Below are positions 1 to 7,486 of a stretch of 64,000 bases of DNA, piece after piece (the stretch's first letter is position 1; the number at the start of each line of letters is the position of its first letter). The translations under genes were made by a program, and so were the position numbers. The notes under the pieces are model-generated. The model had not been told where the DNA came from. It searched no databases and saw only the letters and a list, made by a program, of their open reading frames with translations. Source of the stretch: Dactylosporangium vinaceum (lineage in GTDB: Bacteria; Actinomycetota; Actinomycetes; Mycobacteriales; Micromonosporaceae); NCBI RefSeq assembly GCF_019904175.1, contig NZ_CP061913.1, forward strand, positions 4,712,001-4,776,000, in the 5' to 3' direction.

Positions 1-822
1 CCGAACAACTGGCGCCTCGACGGCGGGAAGTTCGTGTCCACCTTCGAGGCGCCCGAGTTCAAGGCGGCCGTCGGCTACATGCGCGACCTGTGGCAGGCCG
101 GCGTCTACCACCCCGACTCGGTGACCATCAGCACGGCGAACATCCAGACGCAGTTCTTCGCGCAGAGCGTCGCCGCGATCTTTGGCAACATCGGGTCCGC
201 CGCTCCGATGATCACGGGCGTCAACGGCGCGTTCGACGTCAACCTCGCGCAGTTGTACACCGGAGCCGGCGGCACCCCCGCGGCGTGGGGCGGCGGCGGG
301 CTGTTCGGGTACACCGCCATGAAGAAGGCCGCACCGGACCGCATCAAGATGCTGCTGCGGGTGCTGGACTTTCTCGCCTCGCCGTTCGGAACCAAGGAGT
401 ACGAGCTGTTCCACTACGGCGTCGAAGGAGCCCACTTCACCCGCAGCAGCACGGGAGCGCCGACGCCGACGCCGTTGTGGACCGGCGGCGAGAACGCGGT
501 GACGCTGCCGGTGAAGTACCTCAGTGACGCGCCGGGCGTGCTGTACTTCCCGGGCCTGCCGGCCGACAAGCTCACCCGGCTCTTCGACTGGCAACGCACA
601 GCGGTCAAGAACGTCACCTTCGACCCGACCCGGGGGATGAAGTCGGCGACCCAGGCCAGCCAGGGCCTGACCATCTACAAGCTCATCACCGACGGCCTCA
701 TCGGCGTCGTCACCGGCCGCACTCCGCTGAGCGCCTGGGACGAGACGGTGAAGAACTGGAAGAGATCCGGCGGCGACACGATCGCCGGGGAGTACGCGCA
801 ATACGCCGCGGCGAACAACTGA
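1..822 (+). CDS. Extracellular solute-binding protein, family 1 (C-terminal part)
   Basis: The reading frame is open from base 1 to the TGA at 820-822, so the 5' end, including any lipoprotein signal, lies outside the window. The visible 273 residues look like the C-terminal lobe of a sugar-type ABC solute-binding protein: repeated aromatic-Gly segments, a WGGGG stretch, then long helices ending in a Lys/Trp-rich tail (DETVKNWKRSGG). Such lipoproteins catch an oligosaccharide or peptide outside the membrane and pass it to permeases. No permease gene follows; an MFS gene is next, so partner permeases must lie upstream or elsewhere. A GTG at 34 is internal and is not the start. Family assignment is good; substrate unknown. 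Confidence 0.75.
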   Translation, partial: PNNWRLDGGKFVSTFEAPEFKAAVGYMRDLWQAGVYHPDSVTISTANIQTQFFAQSVAAIFGNIGSAAPMITGVNGAFDVNLAQLYTGAGGTPAAWGGGGLFGYTAMKKAAPDRIKMLLRVLDFLASPFGTKEYELFHYGVEGAHFTRSSTGAPTPTPLWTGGENAVTLPVKYLSDAPGVLYFPGLPADKLTRLFDWQRTAVKNVTFDPTRGMKSATQASQGLTIYKLITDGLIGVVTGRTPLSAWDETVKNWKRSGGDTIAGEYAQYAAANN

Positions 823-885
823 CCGCCGGGCCGCACCTACCCCACCCCGTCACGAAGGAGTTGCACACCACCGTGAACGTGGTCG

Positions 886-897
886 TGAAACGTTTCA
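886..897. promoter_or_regulatory. LacI-type palindromic operator candidate
   Basis: TGAAACGTTTCA is a perfect 12-bp palindrome in the 129-bp gap between the binding-protein stop and the MFS start. Palindromes with a central CG of this type are typical operators of LacI-family sugar regulators. It could control the MFS gene downstream, or be a leftover of the sugar operon. No LacI gene is in the window. Confidence 0.4.
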
Positions 898-951
898 TAC
901 CGCCGTCGCTGCCCGACCCGTCCAGCTGGGTCCTCGCGGCCGTCCACTGAG

Positions 952-2169
952 GTGGCCGATCCGTCCGGGCCGGCCGCGCGAGAGCGCGGCCGGCCCGCCG
1001 CAGCCCCCGGCGGGCGTGCGGTCGCCGCGACCGCCGGGGCACTCTTCGTCACGATGATGGGAACGACCCTCCCCACTCCGCTGTACGGCCTCTACGCCGA
1101 ACGGCTGGGCCTCACCGACCTGACCGTCACCGTGTTGTTCGCCGCCTACGGCCTCGGCGTGGTCTCCTGCCTCACCCTGTTCGGGCGGCTCTCCGACGTG
1201 CTCGGGCGGCGGCCGGTGCTGCTCGCCGCGCTGGGCCTGTCGCTGCTGAGCACGGTGCTGTTCCTGCTGCCGCCGGCGCTGCCGGTGCTGCTGCTCGCCC
1301 GGGTCGTCTCCGGTCTCTCCGCCGGGTTGGCCAGCGGGGTCGGCACCGCCGCGATCGTCGACCTCGCCGCGCCCGGAAGCCGGGCCACCGCCGGTGCGCT
1401 CGCGCTCGCGGCGAACACCGGCGGGCTGGCGCTCGGCACCCTGTTCGCCGGCATCACGGCCGATCTCGTCGCGGCGCCGCTGCGGACGCCATACGCCGTG
1501 CACGCCGCGCTTGTCGCCGTCGCCGTGCCGGCGCTGGCGGCGCTGACCCCGGCCGGATCAACGGTGCCGTCGAGGCGCGGGCCCGGCCGCCCGGGTCGCG
1601 TCCGGGTGCGCGGCGCGTTCCTGCACGCCGCCGTCGCCGGTGGGACGGCCTTCGCCGTCACCGGGGTGCTGACGGCCGTCAGCGCGATATTCCTGGTCCG
1701 TTCCCTGCGGCTGCCGAGCCACAGTCTCGCCGGCGCCGTGCCGGGTCTGGTGTTCGCCACGATGGCGCTCGGCCAGGTGGTGAGCCGCCGGCTGCGGCCC
1801 ACCGTCGCGATGCGAGCCGGCTGCACGGGTCTGGCACTCGCGGCCGCAGTGCTGGCCGTCGCGCTGGCAACGGCGACGTTCCCGCCGCTTGTCCTGTCCG
1901 CTGCGACGCTCGGCTGCTCCGGTGGCCTCTGCCTGAGCGCCGGGCTCGCGATGACCGTGCAGCAGGTCGCCCCGGACCATCGCGGGGCCGTGTCGTCGGC
2001 GTACTTCGCCGTGCTCTACGCCATGCTGGCCGTTCCCGCCACCGGCGTGGGTGTGCTCGCCGACCGCATCGGACTGCGCCCGGCCGGGCTCACCTTCGCC
2101 GCGGCCGCGGGCCTCCTCGCGACCGCGGCCATCGTCGCTCGGCCCGCGGGATCACATCCATCCATCTGA
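952..2169 (+). CDS. MFS transporter (drug/solute exporter type)
   Basis: 405-residue polytopic protein. After a polar N-terminus (about 20 residues) come about 12 hydrophobic segments. The signature between TM2 and TM3 is seen as GRLSDVLGRRPVL at about residues 80-92, and the second half begins after a basic loop (SRRGPGRPGR, about residues 205-214). Length and layout fit single-polypeptide proton-driven exporters of the DHA1 type. The chosen GTG lies one base after the TGA of a tiny upstream ORF. The palindrome at 886-897 is the only visible control signal. Substrate cannot be predicted. Confidence 0.8.
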   Translation: MADPSGPAARERGRPAAAPGGRAVAATAGALFVTMMGTTLPTPLYGLYAERLGLTDLTVTVLFAAYGLGVVSCLTLFGRLSDVLGRRPVLLAALGLSLLSTVLFLLPPALPVLLLARVVSGLSAGLASGVGTAAIVDLAAPGSRATAGALALAANTGGLALGTLFAGITADLVAAPLRTPYAVHAALVAVAVPALAALTPAGSTVPSRRGPGRPGRVRVRGAFLHAAVAGGTAFAVTGVLTAVSAIFLVRSLRLPSHSLAGAVPGLVFATMALGQVVSRRLRPTVAMRAGCTGLALAAAVLAVALATATFPPLVLSAATLGCSGGLCLSAGLAMTVQQVAPDHRGAVSSAYFAVLYAMLAVPATGVGVLADRIGLRPAGLTFAAAAGLLATAAIVARPAGSHPSI

Positions 2170-2175
2170 TGCTCC

Positions 2176-2240
2176 GGCGGGGAGAAGACCTGCGCGTCGC
2201 AGCTCTGGAAGACGCACCCGACGCGCGCGCGGAAGCCGCG
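2176..2240 (-). pseudogene. Remnant of a cbiO-like ABC ATPase (Q-loop fragment)
   Basis: These 65 bases match 6289-6353 inside the intact cbiO gene at all but about five positions, in the same orientation. Read on the minus strand the piece gives RGFRARVG-VFQ--DAQVFSP, the Q-loop region of CbiO, with Phe-to-Cys and Asn/Ser changes. No start, Walker A or Walker B sequence surrounds it. It is a 22-codon fragment of a second copy, lying between an MFS gene and a small hypothetical gene. It may be a local partial duplication or the last trace of a deleted paralogue. Confidence 0.7.
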
Positions 2241-2340
2241 GCGCGTCGGGGCTGGCAGGTCAGCAAGCGGCGGCCGAACGTCGCATACCGGTCAGCCGCG
2301 GCCGGGTCCTCGCGGTTCCCGCCCCGTTATGGTATTGACC

Positions 2341-2625
2341 ATGGCGGCAGAGTTCGCGATCGGCGACGACATCCTGGTCCTCAACGGCCGGGTCCTGGAG
2401 ATCTTCACCCGGCTCCTCGAGGACAGCAAGCGCTACCACGTGGAGTTCCTGCGGGTCAACGGGGAGCCACACCACGACGGGTTCAAGGTTCGCCTCGGCG
2501 CCGCGTACGGCGAGAACGACATCACCGGCGGGCGCCGGTGGAAGATGACCGCCGAGCAGTTCGCGGAGTTCCGCGCGTTCATCGCCCTCGCCATCGCGGC
2601 CCGCGACAACGGCCCGGGCGCGTAG
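2341..2625 (+). CDS. Small conserved-looking hypothetical protein
   Basis: 94-residue acidic, soluble protein with no signal peptide or membrane segment. The N-terminus FAIGDDILVLNGRVLEIF suggests a small beta-barrel, followed by two helices (RRWKMTAEQFAEFRAFIALA). I do not recognise a family. The start at ATG 2341 is preferred over ATG 2329 because TATGGT (2328-2333) lies exactly 7 nt upstream, the leaderless arrangement seen repeatedly in this window; this -10 box includes the upstream ATG itself. It stands alone, convergent with the aldo/keto reductase gene. Confidence 0.6.
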   Translation: MAAEFAIGDDILVLNGRVLEIFTRLLEDSKRYHVEFLRVNGEPHHDGFKVRLGAAYGENDITGGRRWKMTAEQFAEFRAFIALAIAARDNGPGA

Positions 2626-2660
2626 CGGGCCGAGTATCTGCCGCACGCCGAGCGCGATGC

Positions 2661-3563
2661 CTACCGGCGGCTGGCCGCCGATGCCTCATGCGCGTCGAGG
2701 GTGGACTGATGTGGCCGGTCCAAGCGTGCTTTCGACTCGTCGACCAGGCCGGTCAGGCGGGTGACCTCCTCGTCGGTCAGCGCTTCGGCGACTTCGGCGG
2801 CGGCGATGTTGGCGCGGAGGTGCTCAAGGTCTGCGGTGCCGGGGATGACGACGACGGCGGGGGAACGGCGCAGGAGCCAGGCCAGCGCGACCTGCGCCGG
2901 TGTCACGCCAAGGCGCCGCGCGGGACCGGTGAGCTGGTCGTGATCGGTGAGCCGTCCGGAGGCCAGCGGGAAATAGGGAATGAACATGATGCCTTGTGCC
3001 TCGCAGTCGGCCAGGACCTGAACACCGCTGCGGTCAAGCAGGTTGAAACGGTTCTGCACGGCCGCGATCGGTGTCATCGCCTGGGCCCGGGCCAGCATCT
3101 GCGGTGACGCCCCGGACAGTCCGATGCGGCGGATGAGGCCTTGTTCACGCAACTCGACGAGTGCACCGAGCGAGTCCTCCAGCGCAACCGCGGATGCTGC
3201 TCCCGGGGTATCGCCCGGCAGGCGGAGGTAGGTCAGCTCACTCGTCTGCGTGCCCAGGTCTTGGAGGGCCTCGTGGACCTGCCGGCGGATGATGTCGGGG
3301 TGATCGGTGATGATCCACGAGCCGTCCGGGCCGCGTCCGGCGCCCACTTTGTTGCCGACGATGACGCCGTCCAGGAACGGCTGCAGTGCCTGCCCGATCA
3401 GCTGATTGACCGTTCGCGGTCCGTACGCGTTTGCGGTGTCGAAGAACGTGACGCCCAACTCGGCCGCCAGTCGAAGCACGTGCCGTGCCGACTGCGGGTC
3501 GGACGGCGGACCCCAGACGTTCGGCCCGGCGAGTTGCATGGCGCCGTATCCGATTCGGTTCAT
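2661..3563 (-). CDS. Aldo/keto reductase family oxidoreductase
   Basis: 300-residue (beta/alpha)8 NADPH-dependent oxidoreductase. N-terminal signature MNRIGYGAMQLAG; Asp and Tyr of the catalytic tetrad in FFDTANAYGPRTVNQ; Lys in IVGNKVG; the C-terminal nucleotide-binding segment is AVVVIPGTADLEHLRANI. The position usually held by the catalytic His (LYQLHR in many members) reads TYLRLPG, so that His appears to be replaced. Start ATG 3563 has the ribosome site GGGAG 8 nt upstream and matches where the family begins; the reading frame upstream to 3644 is not needed. It is divergent from a TetR-type gene, which probably controls it and may sense the reductase's substrate. Confidence 0.85.
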   Translation of the reverse strand: MNRIGYGAMQLAGPNVWGPPSDPQSARHVLRLAAELGVTFFDTANAYGPRTVNQLIGQALQPFLDGVIVGNKVGAGRGPDGSWIITDHPDIIRRQVHEALQDLGTQTSELTYLRLPGDTPGAASAVALEDSLGALVELREQGLIRRIGLSGASPQMLARAQAMTPIAAVQNRFNLLDRSGVQVLADCEAQGIMFIPYFPLASGRLTDHDQLTGPARRLGVTPAQVALAWLLRRSPAVVVIPGTADLEHLRANIAAAEVAEALTDEEVTRLTGLVDESKARLDRPHQSTLDAHEASAASRR

Positions 3564-3586
3564 TGATCGTCTCCCGCTGTATCGGT

Positions 3587-3651
3587 GCAACGCCGTTGCT
3601 CGTAGCACTGCCTCGTTCCAGTGATACGCCATTTCCTGTAGCATTGCAACG
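3587..3651. promoter_or_regulatory. Shared operator region between aldo/keto reductase and tetR genes
   Basis: Two related elements lie in the 88-bp divergent spacer: the palindrome GCAAC-GCC-GTTGC at 3587-3599, and TTGCAACGG at 3644-3651, which repeats one arm. The second sits between the -10 box TAGCAT (3639-3644) and GTG 3652, so a bound TetR protein would block its own leaderless start. The first lies just upstream of the reductase ribosome site. The layout suggests joint autorepression and repression of the reductase. Confidence 0.45.
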
Positions 3652-4350
3652 GTGGACGACGTGAAGGCCCATACCCGTCAGCGCATCCTTGCGGTGGCCG
3701 CCGACCTCCTGGAAAACCAGGGCGCGCAGGCGGTCTCCACGCGCTCGGTGGCAGCGGCCGCCGGCATCCGGGCCGCGTCGCTCTACCAGCTTTTCGGCGA
3801 CAAGGACGGTCTTCTGGCGGCCGTGGCGGTCCAGGCGTTCAACCATTACCTGGCCGAGAAGCGCACGGTCGCGCCGAGCACCGATCCCGTCGAGGACCTG
3901 CGCCGCGGCTGGGACGCCCACGTCGGGTTCGGCCTGCGCCACCCCGCCGTCTACCTGTTGATGTTCGGCACTGACCGGCCCGGGCGCCGGCCGCCGGCCG
4001 CCGACGAGGCCCACCGGCTGCTGCTGGAATTTCTCGACCGCGTCGCCGCATCCGGTCGCCTGCGGGTCCCACGGGCACTCGCGGCCCACCTCTGCCAGGC
4101 CGCCGCCACCGGCGTCACCCTGTCGCTCATTGCCACCCCCGGCCCGGAACGAGACCCGGAGATCTCGGCGATCATGCGGGAAACACTTATCGGAGCCCTG
4201 ACAACTGATCCGACCCCGGACTCGGATCCAGCGCTGGCCGCCCGAGCCCTCGCGCTCGACGCGGCCCTCACCGCCGCGGGCGAGCCCATTGCCCTGCGCC
4301 CACCCGAGACCGCCCTGCTCCGGGACTGGCTTCAGCGACTCGCCCGCTGA
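3652..4350 (+). CDS. TetR/AcrR family transcriptional regulator
   Basis: 232-residue one-component repressor. The N-terminal helix-turn-helix spans about residues 8-55 (TRQRILAVAADLLENQGAQ, then AGIRAASLYQLFGDKDGLL). The ligand-binding C-terminus is all-helical with LRRGWDAHVGFGLRHPAVYLLMF. The GTG start is supported by TAGCAT-N7-GTG, a leaderless promoter. It is divergent from the aldo/keto reductase, its most probable target, with repeated TTGCAAC/GTTGC half-sites between. Effector unknown. Confidence 0.88.
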   Translation: MDDVKAHTRQRILAVAADLLENQGAQAVSTRSVAAAAGIRAASLYQLFGDKDGLLAAVAVQAFNHYLAEKRTVAPSTDPVEDLRRGWDAHVGFGLRHPAVYLLMFGTDRPGRRPPAADEAHRLLLEFLDRVAASGRLRVPRALAAHLCQAAATGVTLSLIATPGPERDPEISAIMRETLIGALTTDPTPDSDPALAARALALDAALTAAGEPIALRPPETALLRDWLQRLAR

Positions 4351-4390
4351 CTCGAGACCTCGACATCCGCTCGGCCGGCCATAGCGTCTT

Positions 4391-4419
4391 TTGTGGCTCA
4401 TCCTCGTGGCGCCTACTAT
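4391..4419 (+). promoter_or_regulatory. Promoter of the CGNR gene
   Basis: TTGTGG (4391-4396), a 17-nt spacer and TACTAT (4414-4419) form a near-consensus housekeeping promoter. Transcription would start near 4426, giving a short leader with GGAGAGG before GTG 4444. The earlier in-frame GTG at 4393 lies inside the -35 box and so is not the start. Confidence 0.6.
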
Positions 4420-4443
4420 GGGGGCGGAGAGGTAGGTGGTCAA

Positions 4444-4956
4444 GTGCGCTATGTGGCCTACATCGGTAATCTGACCCGGCTGGCTGTCGAACTGGTCAAC
4501 GGTGACGAGCCCAGCGAGCTGCGGCGGGAGTTCTTCCGCCAGCACCACATCGCCGAACCGGACCCCCAGGAACTGGCGTACCTCGTCCGGCCCCTGCGGG
4601 AGGCGATCGCGGCGATCACGGACAACGGGCTGATCGCTCCCGTCAACCTGCTCCTGGAACGCTTCCCGCCCGCCATCCACGTCAGCGAGCACGACGGGGA
4701 GGGTCAACACCTGCACTTCGCCCGCGACGGAGAGGAGCCCGTGGCGTGGATCGGCCGCAGCTGTGCCGCTGCCCTCGCACACGTGATCTGTGGCGACCCG
4801 GAGGTGAGCGTGGGTCGCTGCCAGGCGGACAGTTGCGGTCGCTTCTACGTCGACGACTCCCGTAACCGCAGCCGCCGGTTCTGCTCCAACGCCTGCGCCA
4901 GCCGCACGACAGTTGCCAACCACCGCGCCCGCCGCAAGGCCGCCACCGCCCGATGA
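4444..4956 (+). CDS. CGNR zinc finger domain protein (putative regulator)
   Basis: 170 residues. The N-terminal region (YIGNLTRLAVELVN...) matches the stress-associated ABATE-type domain that precedes CGNR fingers. The C-terminus has the zinc ribbon CQADSCGRFYVD, then FCSNACASR and a basic tail (NHRARRKAA). The four Cys (C-x4-C and C-x3-C) are intact. Proteins of this family are thought to bind DNA and sense stress or small molecules; no target is known here. Start GTG 4444 rather than 4393 is chosen from the promoter and the ribosome site. Confidence 0.85.
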   Translation: MRYVAYIGNLTRLAVELVNGDEPSELRREFFRQHHIAEPDPQELAYLVRPLREAIAAITDNGLIAPVNLLLERFPPAIHVSEHDGEGQHLHFARDGEEPVAWIGRSCAAALAHVICGDPEVSVGRCQADSCGRFYVDDSRNRSRRFCSNACASRTTVANHRARRKAATAR

Positions 4957-4992
4957 CGCCGGGCCACCACCCGTGTAGTCGGTATCACGCAT

Positions 4993-5021
4993 TTGACCAC
5001 CTACCGACCGACGTCTAGCGT
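4993..5021 (+). promoter_or_regulatory. Leaderless promoter of the TPR-like gene
   Basis: TTGACC (4993-4998), 17 nt, TAGCGT (5016-5021), 7 nt, then ATG 5029. This is one of the clearest leaderless promoters in the window and fixes the start of the next gene; the in-frame TTG at 4993 is part of the -35 box. Confidence 0.75.
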
Positions 5022-5028
5022 AGGTGCC

Positions 5029-5751
5029 ATGTCAGCTGTTGACGCCTACATGAGGCTGAATGTAGCCCGTCGCCTGCAGGTGCTCGGCGAATGGGATTCC
5101 GCCGCCGCACTGCTGGCCGGGGAGACGGGCGCAGCGGCGCTCGAACTGAAGGCCGACATCCTGTACGAGCGGTTCCTGTTCCGGTTCGACGACATCGAAG
5201 CGGCGGCCGACGCGATAGCGGCCCTCGATCCGGACTCCACGCACGCTCGTCTGCTCACCGCCCGGCTCGCCTACACCCGCCTCTACTTCGATCTGGACCC
5301 GCTGCCGGACGACTATGAGACCGCCGAAGCCGGATACAGATTCGCCGCCGCCGACCCGAAGACGCACGGATGGGCCGAGTTCCACTGGGGTGCGCTCCTC
5401 GACAACGTCCGTGACGATGGTGCCGCCGCGAGCGCGCATTACGCCAACGCCATGCAAGCCGCCCGCCGGGAAGGCGACCTCGTCCTTGAGTCGATCGTGC
5501 TCCGCCACCTGGCCTGGCGCGTGATCGACACCGGCGATCGCGACGAGGGGATAGGTATGCTGCGGCGCTCGCTGCACCTGCGCGCCGCCGCCGGTCTGAG
5601 GCCGCAGACCGCCGCGGCCCAGCTGTTGCTCGCCGCCGAACTGCCGAAGGACGATCCTGAGCGCGCCTCGCTCGTCGAGGCCGCCGGGAGCGCGGCCGAC
5701 GACCTGGGTCTCAGCTGGATCCGAACCGGTCTCGAGAAGCTGGCCGCCTGA
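5029..5751 (+). CDS. TPR-like helical hypothetical protein
   Basis: 240 residues, soluble, almost entirely alpha-helical with Ala-rich helix pairs spaced about 34-40 residues apart (LQVLGEWDSAAALLAGE, DDIEAAADAIAALDPDS, DDGAAASAHYANAMQAARR, DRDEGIGMLRRSLHLRAAA). This is the pattern of degenerate tetratricopeptide repeats, which bind partner proteins or peptides. No catalytic domain is visible. The gene stands alone under its own promoter and converges on the cobalt transporter operon. Function unknown. Confidence 0.7.
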   Translation: MSAVDAYMRLNVARRLQVLGEWDSAAALLAGETGAAALELKADILYERFLFRFDDIEAAADAIAALDPDSTHARLLTARLAYTRLYFDLDPLPDDYETAEAGYRFAAADPKTHGWAEFHWGALLDNVRDDGAAASAHYANAMQAARREGDLVLESIVLRHLAWRVIDTGDRDEGIGMLRRSLHLRAAAGLRPQTAAAQLLLAAELPKDDPERASLVEAAGSAADDLGLSWIRTGLEKLAA

Positions 5752-5819
5752 CGACACTCAGGCCCGCGGCGACCGCCACCCGGACACCGCGGGGAATCGG
5801 GCCTGATGGCGGTTGGTCT

Positions 5820-6587
5820 CTAGCGGGTGCGGGTGTGGCCGAAGGGTGAGCGGGCGTGGATGAGGTTCGCTTCCAGCAGCAGGTCGCGGTTGTCGAGGAT
5901 CTCCGCGGTCGGGGCGTCGGCGATGATCCGGTGGGCCTCGCTGAACACCGCGCACCGGTCGGCGAGGTGCGGGAGGCTGTCCAGGTCGTGGGTGGCCAGG
6001 ACGATCGTCTTGCCCGCGGCGCGCAGCTCCTCCAGCAGCTCGATGAGCCAGAACTGGGTGCGCGGGTCGAGCGCGGCGGTCGGCTCGTCGAAGAGTAGGA
6101 CCTCCGGGTTCATGACGAGGACCGAGGCGATCGCGACGCGCTTCTTCTGCCCGCCGGACAGCTGGAACGGTGCCCGGTCGGACAGGTCGGTGATGTCGAG
6201 CATCGCCATGACGTCGTCGACCCGGCCGGCGACCTCGTCGCGGGGCAGGCCCAGCTGCAGGCAGCCGAACGCGATCTCCTCGCGGACCGACGGGGAGAAG
6301 ACCTGCGCGTCGGAGTTCTGGAAGACGAACCCGACGCGCGCGCGGAAGCCGCGGTTGAACTGCTCGTCCTCCAGGGCGTCCTCGGTGACGGGCGCGCCGA
6401 AGGCGGTGAACGTCCCGCGGTCGGCGAACAGCAGGCCGTCGAGCACCTTGAGCAGTGTCGACTTCCCGCAGCCGTTCGCGCCCAGCAGGGCGACGGTTTC
6501 GCCGGCGGCGACGGTGAGGTCGACGTCGTCGAGGGCGGTGAAGCGTTCGAGGTACCGATAGGACAGGCCCTGGCACTGGAAGATCAT
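5820..6587 (-). CDS. cbiO: Cobalt/nickel ECF transporter ATP-binding protein
   Basis: 255-residue ABC ATPase of an energy-coupling-factor metal importer. Walker A is GANGCGKST (about residues 39-47), the Q-loop FQNSDAQVFSP, the signature LSGGQKKR, Walker B VLLFDEP and the H-loop ATHD. CbiO-type Q-loop wording (NSDAQ) identifies the subfamily. It begins with an ATGA overlap on the cbiQ stop (6584-6587), so it is the last gene of the cbiM-cbiQ-cbiO operon. It powers uptake of Co2+ or Ni2+ through CbiQ. Confidence 0.92.
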   Translation of the reverse strand: MIFQCQGLSYRYLERFTALDDVDLTVAAGETVALLGANGCGKSTLLKVLDGLLFADRGTFTAFGAPVTEDALEDEQFNRGFRARVGFVFQNSDAQVFSPSVREEIAFGCLQLGLPRDEVAGRVDDVMAMLDITDLSDRAPFQLSGGQKKRVAIASVLVMNPEVLLFDEPTAALDPRTQFWLIELLEELRAAGKTIVLATHDLDSLPHLADRCAVFSEAHRIIADAPTAEILDNRDLLLEANLIHARSPFGHTRTR

Positions 6588-7486
6588 CGGGCCGCCAGCA
6601 GCAGGGCGGCCGCGCAGAGCAGGCTGGAGGCCACGAAGACGTAGTCGGCGCGGCGCAGGCGGAAGGCGGTCAGGGTCTGCGCGTCGCCGGTGTAGCCGCG
6701 GGCCGTCATCGCCTGGTGCACCTCCTCCGAGAGCTGGTGGGCCTTGCCGAAGAGCGTACCGGCGCCCGCGGCCACGAACGCCCGGCCCTCGGGGGTGTCG
6801 CGCCGGCCGGTCAGGGTGCGGGCCTTGCGGGCGGTGTACATGTCGTCGACGGCGTCGAGCAGCAGGAACAGGTACCGGTAGGCCATCCCGATGATCAGGA
6901 CGAAGATCTTCGGGACGCCGAGGGCGCGCAGCGCGGCCAGCAGCCGGACCCACGGCGTCGTCAGCGTGAGCAGCACGACCAGGGAGATGGAGGTCGCGAC
7001 CCGGGCGACGATCAGGCCGGCGCCGTGCAGGCCCTGCGCCGTGACGCCCTCGGCAACGCCGTTCCAGTGCCAGAGAGGGAGCAGGATGTCGCCGGGCGTC
7101 ACGATCGACAGGGTCGCCGGGAGCACGACGACGCCGGTGAAGATCGGCACGAAGAGCCAGACGCGCTTGAGGAAGTACCCCAGCGAAAGGCCGGACGCCA
7201 CGGCGAGGGCGACGGTGGCCACGTAGGACAGCGCCAGCAGCGGCAGCGAGTGCACGAGCGCGACGACGACCAGCAGCCCGATCATCGACACCAGTTTGAC
7301 CCGCGGGTCCAGGCGCTGCAGCAGGCCCTTCGCCGCGGCGACGTCCTCGGAGAAGATCGCCTGGCGCAGCACGCCGGACGCCCCGGCCAGGGTCTTCGCG
7401 ACGAAGCTGCCCTTGCGGCGCACGCCGATGCAGCCGCACGGGCACAGCCCCGGCTCGGCCCGCAGCAGCCAGGCCGGCGCCGTCAC
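6584..7486 (-). CDS. cbiQ: Cobalt/nickel ECF transporter transmembrane protein T
   Basis: 300-residue coupling protein. The C-terminal part carries the ECF-T cytoplasmic helices that contact the ATPases (RARTLTGRRD, then EVHQAMTARGY), after about five membrane segments. An N-terminal extension of about 50 residues contains a short Cys-rich motif, CPCGCIG, then RRKGSFVAKTLAG. I have the impression such extensions occur in other actinobacterial CbiQ proteins, and the Cys could bind the metal. Start GTG 7486 overlaps the cbiM stop (GTGA). It links the S component CbiM to CbiO. Confidence 0.9.
   Translation of the reverse strand: MTAPAWLLRAEPGLCPCGCIGVRRKGSFVAKTLAGASGVLRQAIFSEDVAAAKGLLQRLDPRVKLVSMIGLLVVVALVHSLPLLALSYVATVALAVASGLSLGYFLKRVWLFVPIFTGVVVLPATLSIVTPGDILLPLWHWNGVAEGVTAQGLHGAGLIVARVATSISLVVLLTLTTPWVRLLAALRALGVPKIFVLIIGMAYRYLFLLLDAVDDMYTARKARTLTGRRDTPEGRAFVAAGAGTLFGKAHQLSEEVHQAMTARGYTGDAQTLTAFRLRRADYVFVASSLLCAAALLLAAR

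Noticed and set aside
873..950. 25-codon ORF with GAAGGAG 12 nt upstream, ending one base before the MFS start
   Set aside because: Spacing of the ribosome site is poor, the peptide has no recognisable pattern, and the overlap with an operator palindrome makes coding unlikely. It could still be a short leader.
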